Below the pieces are notes generated by a model that was not told the origin of the DNA, did not search any database, and saw nothing but the letters and a program-made list of their open reading frames with translations. From a virus, in IMG/VR virus record IMGVR_UViG_3300027671_000001, positions 1 to 60,058 of that record: 60,058 bases of DNA. The stretch is one strand, 5' to 3'. Of the stretch, positions 47,071 to 54,744 are shown piece after piece. Within the stretch, counting starts at the first letter, position 1; every line of letters begins with the position of its first letter. The translations under genes were made by a program, and so were the position numbers.

Positions 47071-47475
47071 CTAATCCGGCCGCGTTGACTCCATTTCCTT
47101 CAGAATGTCATCGATATTGTCTGGGAGGTCATCGATGGACATGACGGCTGGGGACCTGATATCCCCGGTTGATCGGCCATGACGCAGCCGTCTCATATGG
47201 TCTCGCGTGCGGACGTTCTTCTTGCTGGTCAGGTCGAGGTGGCATTCTTCCACTGCCATGCGAGTGTCCCCTGGGGCCATGTCGAAAGCAATATCTTGCA
47301 GTGCCGCTAGAAGCCGTTGCCCGGCAGTGTCTCCGGGTGGATTAGTTTTGGCTTGAATGACCGCCGCGTCGGCGAGAAGGACATGCTTCCGCGCGAAGGC
47401 CTTCCATGCCTTTGCCTCGGAGAGGAGCGCCGCGAAACGTTCCTGGTGGTTCTTCCAGTCGATCTTGTCGTACAT
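47071..47475 (-). CDS. Early protein (134 aa) with LDDL-like region
   Basis: 134 residues: MYDKIDWKNHQERFAALLSE, helices (AKAWKAFARKHVLLADAAVI; RLLAALQDIAFDMAPGDTRM) and a C-terminal segment SPAVMSIDDLPDNIDDILKE that resembles the acidic tails of neighbours. Unknown. Followed by an AT-rich 94-base gap with nothing recognisable except the promoter above. Confidence 0.66.
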   Translation of the reverse strand: MYDKIDWKNHQERFAALLSEAKAWKAFARKHVLLADAAVIQAKTNPPGDTAGQRLLAALQDIAFDMAPGDTRMAVEECHLDLTSKKNVRTRDHMRRLRHGRSTGDIRSPAVMSIDDLPDNIDDILKEMESTRPD

Positions 47476-47882
47476 GCTTGGGAGGCTCCTGGGTTGTGAG
47501 GTCGCACGGTATTGTGGAGGGAGGGATGTGTGAGGGGTAGTGTTAGTGCTCCATGTTATCGTGGATGTCCCGAACGGTGGGTCAACCCACCCAGAATGTA
47601 AGAAGAGGAGCTATAAGGGGGTAGGTTGTCTAGAAGGGGGTCTTCTTAAAAAAAAAAATATAAAAAAAGAACCAGAAAGAACAAAACATTACTGTACAAT
47701 CTGGAGACGGGGGGTACCCCTTGACACATATTCCAGCCAGACTGGGCAACATATGGGTAGCCCATCGCTGGGGTGAGCGGCATAACGTGGAGCGCCCACA
47801 TAGCTCGCCACACAGCGCAGGCGCACATATCCCACATACCCAGCGACAACATACCCACATACGCTGGGCGGGCTGCATCAAC

Positions 47883-47911
47883 GGTGGGTTAGTTCGATTA
47901 TCGAATGTGGG
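47883..47911 (-). promoter_or_regulatory. Palindromic operator-like site, copy B
   Basis: Minus strand: CCCACATTCGATAATCGAAC then TAACCCACC. Twenty-six of 29 bases match the copy immediately upstream of the terminase gene (57676-57704). Core TTCGATAATCGAA is symmetrical. Confidence 0.65.
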
Positions 47912-48003
47912 GGGACGGTATGTGCATCAACGAGCCAACATACCACATACGCTGCCTGCCGGGATGGGGTAACCCAAGGTTACACTAGGAACCAGAAAGG
48001 ATC

Positions 48004-48021
48004 GCGGGGCTTGCGCCCCGC
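48004..48021 (-). terminator. Candidate terminator after the 185-aa gene
   Basis: GCGGGGC-TTGC-GCCCCGC hairpin, 7-bp stem, 15 bases past the stop at 48037; leftward it is followed by the T-rich GATCCTTTCT. Probably ends or attenuates transcripts of this first leftward gene. Confidence 0.6.
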
Positions 48022-48036
48022 TTTCCCATCCCATGC

Positions 48037-48594
48037 TTAGGCTGCCTCCTCGCCTTCGTCGGCGAAGATGTCTGCGTCTTCGTCTTCCAGATCGGCGATG
48101 GCCGCCTGGGCCTTCTCCATCCTGTCCCGCGCGGCTTCCGTAATGCGCGCCTTGCGAGCCTCGTTGGCGAGCCACTTCTCCGCCATCGCGTTGATACGCT
48201 CGGCTGCACCCTTGCCACTCGGGAAAGGCTTCCCAAGCTGTGCCGACTTTGCCTTCAGCTCCTCGACGACGATATCGTTGATATACTTGTCGAGGCCCTT
48301 CTTGCGTGCGCCACCCGTCCGGGTTCCGACGGAACCTGCGACGATATTGTCGAAACGCTGTTGACGCTTGACCTCGGCTTTCGCCGCGATTTCATCGTCA
48401 GTCAACCCCTCGATATCCTTCTTGCTGAATGCGGCCGCGTCCGACATGGACTGCTTGAACCCATTCTGCAAGAGGTAGGCGACCGTTGCGGGAGTCATGT
48501 CATCGACTGACAAACTCCACTTGTTGCCTTCCCCATAGGATACCTGGGTATCCGACGGAACCTGAAGGCTAACCAAACTCGTACTTACTGCCAT
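48037..48594 (-). CDS. Early protein of unknown function (185 aa)
   Basis: 185 residues, the first leftward gene of the divergent region, closed by its own hairpin. It starts MAVSTSLVSLQVPSDTQVSY, then DMTPATVAYLLQNGFKQSMS, a basic middle (GSVGTRTGGARKKGLDKYIN) and a helical, acidic C terminus (ARDRMEKAQAAIADLEDEDA, then DIFADEGEEAA). Early, separately terminated, DNA-binding-like charge pattern; not identified. Might act on the neighbouring control regions. Confidence 0.7.
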   Translation of the reverse strand: MAVSTSLVSLQVPSDTQVSYGEGNKWSLSVDDMTPATVAYLLQNGFKQSMSDAAAFSKKDIEGLTDDEIAAKAEVKRQQRFDNIVAGSVGTRTGGARKKGLDKYINDIVVEELKAKSAQLGKPFPSGKGAAERINAMAEKWLANEARKARITEAARDRMEKAQAAIADLEDEDADIFADEGEEAA

Positions 48595-49428
48595 GGTAAA
48601 AACTCCGTTGATGCGCGGGGTTGGCTGTCACAGCCGCTCCCTGTTCCTCTCGGCTGGATCGCGCACCCCGAGAGTCACGGTGCCGTTGGGTTATCGGATA
48701 AGGCCCGGTCCAACGATCAACCAGTACCTCGATGGCGTGCCGCCGGTCAATACACAATCTGAGCAATATTATTGCGTTGTTGGGCCATCGCCGCGAAGTC
48801 CATAAGATCATGGCTGGGATGGGTGCGACATGCACCCATGACTCTCCGCATGGAACGGTCGCCCAACGCCATGCGGCGGCCGTCAATGGTGTGGAACGGA
48901 GTCCGGGGTACATGGATGGCCCGAACCGGGCGAGCGCACCCCATGGGCCTTAAAACCGGGTCAGTATCCCTGACCCATTCCCCGCGCCTACCACAGCCAG
49001 CCCGTGCCAGTCCACTGCGCATTGGTGGTATAGCCAGCTGGGCTACCCCATTCGGCTGGGCTACCCCATTCGCGCTGGCTGCCATGCCGCTTGGCTCGCC
49101 GTCAAGGGCGCATTGGTGGTACCACTTGCGAGGTACCCTGGCTGCCCACTTGACAAGCTGCTTCATTGGCCCACTTGGGCCAATTTCGGGCATCTGGGAC
49201 CCCCCGAAGCAGTGGGGGTATGTGGTCCTGCGGCCGGCGGCCGTTCGCTTAGCTGAAGCCCAATAGGTACGAGGTGGGAATGAAAGGTGGGTCTAGTGCT
49301 TGTCCTGCTAAAAACTATCCACAGATTTTTTCTCCAGTTGTGGAGATATGGGTTGACAACCGGGGTGGGGTGGGGTATTATGCGCGGACGCTACAAGAAC
49401 GACCCCACACCAGGAAGGACCCCATGCC
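48595..49428. other. 834-base non-coding, repeat-rich divergent region
   Basis: Open frames here have no protein-like pattern. Contains palindrome GCAATATTATTGC (48763-48775), a tandem 18-base repeat GCTGGGCTACCCCATTCG (49037-49054 and 49055-49072), GCGCATTGGTGGTA twice (49017-49030, 49108-49121), a perfect hairpin ATTGGCCC-ACTT-GGGCCAAT (49165-49184), a DnaA-box-like TATCCACA (49316-49323) and a strong promoter (49353-49381). Leader transcript, origin or packaging region are all possible. Confidence 0.55.
49353..49381 (+). promoter_or_regulatory. Near-consensus sigma-70 promoter for the rightward unit
   Basis: TTGACA (49353-49358), 17-base spacer, TATTAT (49376-49381). 47 bases before ATG 49429, no gene between. 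The best promoter seen in the genome; should drive immediate transcription of 49429 onward by host RNA polymerase. Confidence 0.8.
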
Positions 49429-49755
49429 ATGCCTGACCTCGCCACCTACCACCAGTCTGACCCCATCCTGACCATCGCCCACACGCGGCAGGGGCTCGAG
49501 CTGCTCATCCAGGGCGCACTTCGCCTCATTGAAGGCCCGCACGTGCTGCCGGATGGGAACCTGGACGCGGAAGGCCAGCGGAAGGTTGGCCTGCTCCTCG
49601 ACGGCCTCACGGAGGTCATCCAGTCGTGGCGGGAGGAAGAAGAGGAACTGGGATACCGGTCCCAACGGGACCTGGTCCGTACAACAGGGCAAGACGCTTC
49701 ACAGGATACCGGCCCAAGGGGCCTGGACCGTACGGCAGGCGGGAGGGCAGGCTAG
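49429..49755 (+). CDS. Early small protein (108 aa)
   Basis: 108 residues, AGGAAGGA before the ATG pair at 49424/49429. Helical core (QGLELLIQGALRLIEG; VGLLLDGLTEVIQSWREEEE), then a low-complexity tail. The helical core resembles that of the 54-aa gene that follows, hinting at duplication. First gene after the strong promoter; unknown function. Confidence 0.68.
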   Translation: MPDLATYHQSDPILTIAHTRQGLELLIQGALRLIEGPHVLPDGNLDAEGQRKVGLLLDGLTEVIQSWREEEEELGYRSQRDLVRTTGQDASQDTGPRGLDRTAGGRAG

Positions 49756-49826
49756 CCCACCGCACAGCACATTCCCTTCCGGGGTGGCTAGACCACCCTC
49801 CAATCCAGCAAACTGGAGTCTACCTA

Positions 49827-49991
49827 ATGGAACGAGCACAGCAGGAACTGCAAGGCGCTTTGAACCTCCTGATCGCGGGGTATCTGCATCAGACCCAGGA
49901 CACCGCGGACAGCCGGAAGCACATCGTCCGCTTCGTGCAGGAAACCGTGCAGCGCTGGGAGGAAGGCGGTTCCGCCAAACAGCGTGCGTAG
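49827..49991 (+). CDS. Early small protein (54 aa)
   Basis: 54 residues: MERAQQELQGALNLLIAGYL, then KHIVRFVQETVQRWEEGGSA. GGAG precedes the ATG. Resembles the helical core of the preceding protein (ALxLLIxG, then VQxWEE), so possibly a paralogue. The 209 bases after it (49992-50200) show no gene. Confidence 0.6.
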   Translation: MERAQQELQGALNLLIAGYLHQTQDTADSRKHIVRFVQETVQRWEEGGSAKQRA

Positions 49992-50200
49992 GGCTCGGCC
50001 CGCCGGGAAAGAGATGACACCCGGACGTACGCTGACTTACCGGGTGGAGGTGTCCCCCATCTAGCCCGGTAAGGGGGAGGGGAGGGAGAAGTAGTTCAGG
50101 GGTAGGTCGGCAGACCCCCATGAGCGAAATCCCTCCCCAAACCCGTCTCGGGGGCACAGCGCGTCACTACCACCCCTAACCTTTGATTGGACCCCCTACC

Positions 50201-50473
50201 TTGATTGACGATAAGACCATCACCTGGATCGACTCGAAGAAGGAACCAGAGTGCGCGCCAAACCCAGCCTACCCCCATGGGCAGGACCTTCGCCTGGATT
50301 TCCATTCCGGGGCGTCCTGCACCGTGGCCTTGCCTTACCCCGCGAAGCGGTGCGGAGCCTATGTGGTGCGGTGTACCACCTGCGGACTCCTTATCGGCGT
50401 TACTACCGCTGGGAGGCCCGACGACCCGAAAAGCGTTAAGTTTAACTGCAGGCTGGCAGCTCGGCGGGCGTGA
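50201..50473 (+). CDS. Small Cys-containing protein (90 aa)
   Basis: 90 residues from TTG 50201 (frame also open to ATT 50183). Sequence LIDDKTITWIDSKKEPECAP ... CGAYVVRCTTCGLLIGVTTA, with a likely zinc site; ends KSVKFNCRLAARRA. The pattern VRCxxCGL...AGRPDDPKS is common in small phage proteins. Start codon uncertain. Confidence 0.65.
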   Translation: MIDDKTITWIDSKKEPECAPNPAYPHGQDLRLDFHSGASCTVALPYPAKRCGAYVVRCTTCGLLIGVTTAGRPDDPKSVKFNCRLAARRA

Positions 50474-50649
50474 GCTGGACCCAGCCCATGTGTGATGACT
50501 GCTGGAGCCTTCGCCAGGGAGTGGAACTGCGCACCCCCGGCGAAAATGGCCCCAGGGAGACCTGTGCTTGGTGCGGGGAGGAAACGTACTCGGGGATTTA
50601 CCTCCGAGTTGATCCGAAGACCGTCCGCTATCCACGGGGGACCCAGTGA
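50470..50649 (+). CDS. Small zinc-finger protein (59 aa)
   Basis: 59 residues from GTG 50470, overlapping the previous TGA. MSWTQPMCDDCW ... ETCAWCGEETYSGIYLRVDP gives a four-Cys zinc finger; this pattern is widespread in small phage proteins. GTGA overlap with the next gene. Unknown function. Confidence 0.7.
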   Translation: MSWTQPMCDDCWSLRQGVELRTPGENGPRETCAWCGEETYSGIYLRVDPKTVRYPRGTQ

Positions 50650-50864
50650 CTACCGAGGAGATGCTTAACGCCATCCGCGACTTTGTCGCGACCCTGGAGT
50701 CCCGAACCGTAATCTCTGAGGCTTCCCTCGGCCATCTGCGTGAAATCTACACCCTTTGCTTCATCGAATGGTACGATCCTGATAATGAGGAGACGGCGAA
50801 GTTCGCAAGGAAGATCTGGCCGCACATTTCTGCCATCAATAAAGAACTAAAATTCAGGACCTAG
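50646..50864 (+). CDS. Small helical protein (72 aa)
   Basis: 72 residues from GTG 50646 (GTGA). MTTEEMLNAIRDFVATLESR then REIYTLCFIEWYDPDNEETA. Unknown. Confidence 0.67.
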   Translation: MTTEEMLNAIRDFVATLESRTVISEASLGHLREIYTLCFIEWYDPDNEETAKFARKIWPHISAINKELKFRT

Positions 50865-50869
50865 CCACC

Positions 50870-51112
50870 ATGACTGAACTGGAAGTACTCGCCATGCTTG
50901 CCAAGGCCGCCGGGGGAGACTTCATCTTCCTTGACGGTCACGAGATGCGCTCCCGCCGGATTCGCGAGGCCACGCAGGCCGCGATTGAGGCTGGTTGGCT
51001 CGACCTCGGCCCCCTCATTGAGTCTGATCAGTGGGGCTTCTACCGTGCCCGGATCACGGAGGAGGGGCGCAGGGCGATCGCTGAATTGGACGCAACCGCC
51101 GAACCCACCTAG
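50870..51112 (+). CDS. Winged-helix-like small protein (80 aa)
   Basis: 80 residues: MTELEVLAMLAKAAGGDFIF ... RRIREATQAAIEAGWLDLGP, then YRARITEEGRRAIAEL. Helix order and the terminal YRARITEEGRRAI strand-helix resemble a winged helix. May bind DNA. Unknown. Confidence 0.65.
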   Translation: MTELEVLAMLAKAAGGDFIFLDGHEMRSRRIREATQAAIEAGWLDLGPLIESDQWGFYRARITEEGRRAIAELDATAEPT

Positions 51113-51215
51113 CCGCTTCGCCTCGTCCTACCCACCAAATGAGCTTGCCTTAGAGCCTGCTCTGGCCTAGCCTTGTCTCAGCTCCGGGGCGATCTCGCCC
51201 CCTGGGACCTGGACC

Positions 51216-51788
51216 ATGGCAGTCGATCTTGTGGCACTTTCGCGCAAAGGCCGTCCCGCAGAAGAACTGCACTATGAAGTGCTCCGCGAACTGGCCCCGG
51301 AGGACCTAAGCTCCTCTGCGCCGGTAGACAAGCCCACGCCCCTCATCAAGCAGATCAGGTACTCGCATCACCAGGCGGCGAAGCTGGTCGCAGATGGGCG
51401 GAGCGGGAATGAGATTTCTGCGATCACGGGGTATTCGCTCTCGCGAATATCCATCCTGAAGTCCGACCCGTCCTTCCAGGAACTCGTGGCCTACTACCAT
51501 GAGCAGGCGGTGGCCCAGTATGAGAACATCCATGCGCGGCTAGCGGCGTTCGGCTTCTCCTGTCTTGAGGAGGCCCAGGAGCGTCTTGAGGCCAACCCGG
51601 ACAGCTTCAGCCTCAAGGAACTCCGCGAGTGGATGAACACGGTCCTTGACCGCTCGGTTGCCCCAAGTAAAGCAACTAGCCCCGCCATGGGGGCTGGTGC
51701 CCCCGGGAGTGGAGTCTCGGTGGTCGTTAACTTCGTCCGGCCTGAGGCTCCTCCCGGGGTGACGCTGGAGCAGGAGAAGCTGCCATGA
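51216..51788 (+). CDS. Possible terminase small subunit
   Basis: 190 residues. An HTH-like segment (LVADGRSGNEISAITGYSLS, RISILKSDPSFQELV) at about 50-90, then helices (YENIHARLAAFGFSCLEEAQ) and a Gly/Pro-rich linker to the C terminus. This is the layout of small terminases that recognise phage DNA and form a ring. However, the large subunit is 6 kb away behind the lysis genes, so the call rests on structure only. Confidence 0.55.
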   Translation: MAVDLVALSRKGRPAEELHYEVLRELAPEDLSSSAPVDKPTPLIKQIRYSHHQAAKLVADGRSGNEISAITGYSLSRISILKSDPSFQELVAYYHEQAVAQYENIHARLAAFGFSCLEEAQERLEANPDSFSLKELREWMNTVLDRSVAPSKATSPAMGAGAPGSGVSVVVNFVRPEAPPGVTLEQEKLP

Positions 51789-52033
51789 CGGAGCCCGCCG
51801 AGGAGGCCGAAGGCCTCCTCCTAGATGGACTGCCGGTGGCAAAAGCTACCAATCGGGACCTGCTCTATGCTATCCGGGAGCGTGAAAGGCTTGTCCGCGA
51901 CCTTCCACTGGACCACCCGCGTCATCGCGACACTGTGGCTTCTCTGGAGCTTATGGTGGTTGAGGCTCAGCGTAGGGTGGGACTGGGTGAAAACTGGCGG
52001 CTTCTTCCTGCGTCGGAGGCGAGAGGTGAGTGA
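51785..52033 (+). CDS. Small protein (82 aa)
   Basis: 82 residues, MTEPAEEAEGLLLDGLPVAK then NRDLLYAIRERERLVRDLPL, helical and charged. ATGA overlap with the preceding gene. Unknown. Confidence 0.66.
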   Translation: MTEPAEEAEGLLLDGLPVAKATNRDLLYAIRERERLVRDLPLDHPRHRDTVASLELMVVEAQRRVGLGENWRLLPASEARGE

Positions 52034-52265
52034 GGTTCCAAGGTACGTCTGTCACAAGACCGTCCGGGCGCTGCAGATCGACCGAGTGGAGGGTTTCGTC
52101 CTCCACTTCACCGATCAGGCACATGAGGCGGTTACCGTGGTTCCTGGCACGTTTGCCCGCTACACCCCGGTCCCTGGTGACTACTACGTCCTCTACGACA
52201 ATGACTATGCCTCAGTAAGCCCCAAGGCGGTCTTCGAGGCTGGCTACACCCGTGTCTCAAGTTGA
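52026..52265 (+). CDS. Small conserved-looking phage protein (79 aa)
   Basis: 79 residues from GTG 52026, overlapping the previous TGA by 8 bases. VPRYVCHKTVRALQIDRVEG, then TPVPGDYYVLYDNDYASVSP and KAVFEAGYTRV is a pattern seen in many phage genomes (YVCHK...GxYYVxYxDxYxSxSP). Function unknown. Confidence 0.7.
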   Translation: MSEVPRYVCHKTVRALQIDRVEGFVLHFTDQAHEAVTVVPGTFARYTPVPGDYYVLYDNDYASVSPKAVFEAGYTRVSS

Positions 52266-52473
52266 TGTAGCCAAGCTCCCGCGTGACCCGGAGAAAACCC
52301 TCCGGGATTGGACTATTACCTTCAACGATCAAGCCATTACACCCCGACACCTCCGCATGGCGCGGCTGGTCAGTGCTGACTCCGGGTGGATTAAGTTTCG
52401 CATGGCGACAGCGGAACTCGTGATGTTCGTCTCCCGGAATGTCCTGTCCGCCGAGCAAGTGCCGCCTCCATGA
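52252..52473 (+). CDS. Small protein (73 aa)
   Basis: 73 residues from GTG 52252; overlaps both neighbours. DWTITFNDQAITPRHLRMAR and GWIKFRMATAELVMFVSRNV, beta-rich. Unknown. Confidence 0.63.
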   Translation: MSQVDVAKLPRDPEKTLRDWTITFNDQAITPRHLRMARLVSADSGWIKFRMATAELVMFVSRNVLSAEQVPPP

Positions 52474-52964
52474 CAATCGCCCTCGCCCCACCGCCGCATT
52501 CCCAGTGGGGACACAGGGTTGCTCGTGGAGTGGTGAAGGCCGAGCCCTGCGATAGGCCCCAGGGGATGCCCAGGAGAAGGCCACGCGGTTCCAAAGGTGC
52601 GGGACTCCGCTATGAGCGACTCGTTGCTGGGCACTTCCGAGGGGCGCTCCATGGCCAGTGGTACAAGTTCATCGACGCCTACGGGATGGGGTACTGCCAG
52701 CCGGACTTGGTTCTAATCATGGAATCGTCCATCCTGGTCTTCGAGTGCAAGCTCAGCGATACCCCGGCGGCAGAGGCCCAGCTGGAAGACCTCTACTTCC
52801 CGGTCCTGGCGAAGGCGTACCGGAAGCCGGTCTCCGGCATCATCGTGGCGAAGTTCCTGCGCCCCCAGACCGATCTTTCCCGCGTTGCCACCTGCTTCGA
52901 TGACGCCCTTTTCACCGCAGGCATCCCGATCCTTCACTGGATGGGCAAAGGTCCCCTGTTGTGA
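52470..52964 (+). CDS. PD-(D/E)XK nuclease (Holliday-junction/VRR-NUC-like)
   Basis: 164 residues. GSKGAGLRYERLVAGHFRGA, then YGMGYCQPDLVLIMESSILV and FECKLSDTPAAEAQLEDLYF form a PD-(D/E)XK core: D in QPDLV, E-x-K in FECK, and a Gln-Leu helix. Likely a structure-specific nuclease. The N-terminal 35 residues are basic and Pro-rich. Position next to the possible small terminase suggests DNA processing before packaging, or resolution of replicating DNA. Confidence 0.78.
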   Translation: MTIALAPPPHSQWGHRVARGVVKAEPCDRPQGMPRRRPRGSKGAGLRYERLVAGHFRGALHGQWYKFIDAYGMGYCQPDLVLIMESSILVFECKLSDTPAAEAQLEDLYFPVLAKAYRKPVSGIIVAKFLRPQTDLSRVATCFDDALFTAGIPILHWMGKGPLL

Positions 52965-53533
52965 GCGTCCCCTGCGCGGGCTGGACCGTTGAAACCCTCC
53001 ATCTTCACCTCATGGAACTGCTTAACGGCCACGTCAGGACCCGGAGTGTCGAGGTAGACGCCCTCAAGGAGTTGCTCGAAGCCCGCCTAAACGACTTCAA
53101 GACCCTTGTCGCCGCGCAGAAAGACGCCAATGAAAAGGCGCTGCAGCGCAGCCAGGAGATCGAGTCTTACAATAAGGAGCAGGTTAACGAGTGGGGAGCG
53201 GCTCTGCGAAATCTTAGCAGCACTTTTGCTGCTTCCGCGATTGTGGATAGGCTGGAGGCGGACTTAAAGCGGCTCGAGTTGGCGCAAACTGGCTCGGTAA
53301 GCAAGGCAGATCTCAACAAAATCTACTCAGATATCGAGCGGCTCCGCGATGCGGCAGCGACGGACTCGGGGAAGTCTCAGATCACCTCCCAGATTGTCAC
53401 GAATGGCATCTCCATCCTGGCCATTCTCGTAGTGGTAGGGGTGGCGATCTTTGAAACCTCCCGGAATAGCCCTCCTGCACCTCCTCCGGTGGCTATCGTG
53501 CAGCCCATAACCCCGAACGGGGCAAGCAAATGA
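52961..53533 (+). CDS. Coiled-coil membrane protein
   Basis: 190 residues from GTG 52961. Long coiled coil (residues 25-130, e.g. DFKTLVAAQKDANEKALQRS), then one transmembrane span (GISILAILVVVGVAIFE, about 149-165) and a Pro-rich tail. Just upstream of the endolysin. May assist lysis or be a membrane-anchored structural/spanin-like factor. ATGA overlap with the endolysin. Confidence 0.68.
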   Translation: MSVPCAGWTVETLHLHLMELLNGHVRTRSVEVDALKELLEARLNDFKTLVAAQKDANEKALQRSQEIESYNKEQVNEWGAALRNLSSTFAASAIVDRLEADLKRLELAQTGSVSKADLNKIYSDIERLRDAAATDSGKSQITSQIVTNGISILAILVVVGVAIFETSRNSPPAPPPVAIVQPITPNGASK

Positions 53534-54051
53534 CCTTAGAACCAATCTCCTTCGACGAAGCGCTAGGCTTGGTGGTCAACCTGGAGGGGCGTTATGCGAA
53601 TGATCCCTCCGATCCTGGCGGGGAAACCAAGTGGGGCATCGCGCGGAAGCGCCATCCGGAGATCAGTGAGGCAGATTGGGCCAAATTCAGCCCCGGTGAC
53701 GCTCGGAATCTCTATAAAACCAGTTATTTTGACGCCCATCGCTGCGGAGAGATGCCTAGAGGCTGGGGACTCGCTATCTTCGACGGGGAAGTTGTCCAGG
53801 GGGAGGTCATAAAGCTCGCCCAGGCGGCCATTGGCGCAGTACCGGATGGGCAGGTTGGCCCTCAGACGCTAGTCCGCTTCCAACTGGCAACTCATGAAGA
53901 TTTCTGCCTTTTTATGGCCCTTCGAGGCGTAAAATACACCCATTCTCCCCTCTTCCCGCGTGATGGGAAAGGCTGGCTTAAGCGCCTTTTCCTTATCTCT
54001 GCCTTTGCCTTGGAGTCACCCCATGACGGACCAACCTCCGCCGGAGCCTAA
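53530..54051 (+). CDS. Endolysin, GH108-type N-acetylmuramidase
   Basis: 173 residues. ALGLVVNLEGRYANDPSDPG then GETKWGIARKRHPE has the GH108 signature with catalytic Glu in NLEGRY. NLYKTSYFDAHRCGEMPRGW follows, and VPDGQVGPQTL is like the peptidoglycan-binding motif at the C terminus. No signal peptide is evident, so access to the wall probably depends on the holin next door. Cleaves peptidoglycan at the end of infection. Confidence 0.9.
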   Translation: MTLEPISFDEALGLVVNLEGRYANDPSDPGGETKWGIARKRHPEISEADWAKFSPGDARNLYKTSYFDAHRCGEMPRGWGLAIFDGEVVQGEVIKLAQAAIGAVPDGQVGPQTLVRFQLATHEDFCLFMALRGVKYTHSPLFPRDGKGWLKRLFLISAFALESPHDGPTSAGA

Positions 54052-54289
54052 AGCAGCTCGCAATGACCCCTTCATGCTTATGATGGTGGTGACCATCGGG
54101 CTGTTTTGTCTTGTGGGGCTGCTTTGCTTCCATGACCTCCCGGAGAAGTCCTCTTCAGTGGTGTTTACGGTGGTCGGCTCGATCACGACGGGGTGGCTCA
54201 TGGGAGTTGGGTACTTTTGGGGTAGCTCTGTGGCGTCGAAAGCGAAGGACGCCGTAATTGCTGCGATGACGACCAAGGCCGCGCCATGA
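54023..54289 (+). CDS. Holin
   Basis: 88 residues from ATG 54023, overlapping the endolysin end. Two transmembrane segments (PFMLMMVVTIGLFCLVGLL and VVFTVVGSITTGWLMGVGYF) with a charged N terminus and Lys-containing C terminus, the usual class II/III holin layout. Position between endolysin and lipoprotein supports the call. Confidence 0.78.
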   Translation: MTDQPPPEPKAARNDPFMLMMVVTIGLFCLVGLLCFHDLPEKSSSVVFTVVGSITTGWLMGVGYFWGSSVASKAKDAVIAAMTTKAAP

Positions 54290-54744
54290 AGGCGCTAGTG
54301 CTCCTGGCCCTGCTGGCGGGCTGTGCAGGCCAACCGGCGGCCTCTCCCCCTGTCCTTCCCCCGCCGAAGCAGCTAATTGAGAAGCTCGGCCAGTTTACAC
54401 AAGCTGACTTTGTAGAAGCTGACCGCCTCGCCATCGCGCACGGCGATAAGGCCGGGGCGCAGTGCTATGAGTTCCTCGGACCCCTAGTCGGGCAGTTCCA
54501 GGGTGCAATCCCCACCTTCTCCCCTACCCCTGGGGTGGCTACCCTCTTCGAGACCCTGCGCGTGGGGGTGCGTGGCCAGTCTGGGAATGGCCTGATCGAG
54601 GACATAAATCTGCACTGCGCGGCCCTGTTTGTCGATGCACAGGTCACCCTGGCCAGACTGGCCGCTCTGGCCACTGGCACCGTCGCCACCGGGGGCACCC
54701 TTGCCCCATTCCTTCCTGCCCTTGGAGGAGCAATCCTGCCATGA
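54286..54744 (+). CDS. Lipoprotein of the lysis cassette
   Basis: 152 residues. N terminus MKALVLLALLAGCAGQPAAS has a lipobox LLAGC (cleavage before Cys13), so the protein should be lipid-anchored. The rest is helical and Pro-rich. Could be an outer-membrane spanin-like factor or structural lipoprotein; the inner-membrane partner could be the coiled-coil protein at 52961. Not a typical spanin by sequence. Confidence 0.7.
   Translation: MKALVLLALLAGCAGQPAASPPVLPPPKQLIEKLGQFTQADFVEADRLAIAHGDKAGAQCYEFLGPLVGQFQGAIPTFSPTPGVATLFETLRVGVRGQSGNGLIEDINLHCAALFVDAQVTLARLAALATGTVATGGTLAPFLPALGGAILP

Larger units (their letters stand above)
47476..48036. other. 561-base non-coding region: possible origin or control region
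   Basis: No credible gene. Contains a GGTGGGT-C-AACCCACC-type palindrome (47577-47592) that includes a TTGAC -35-like box for the gene at 47475, a poly-A block (A11, TATA, A7 at 47648-47668) and about ten ACATA(C/T/G) repeats between 47725 and 47950, including CCACATACGCTG twice (47855-47866, 47943-47954). It also contains operator copy B. AT-rich tract plus iteron-like repeats suggest replication or regulation. Unproven. Confidence 0.6.

Noticed and set aside
47540-47881. Short frames in the poly-A/ACATA region
   Set aside because: Lys-rich or Cys/Trp-rich translations come from the A-tract and repeats; no protein-like pattern.
47725-47954. ACATA repeats as a CRISPR array
   Set aside because: Repeats are too short and unevenly spaced, with no spacers of constant length and no cas genes.
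48747-49266. Open frames on both strands in the divergent non-coding region
   Set aside because: Low-complexity Trp/Arg/Pro-rich translations produced by repeats, with no ribosome sites; kept as non-coding.
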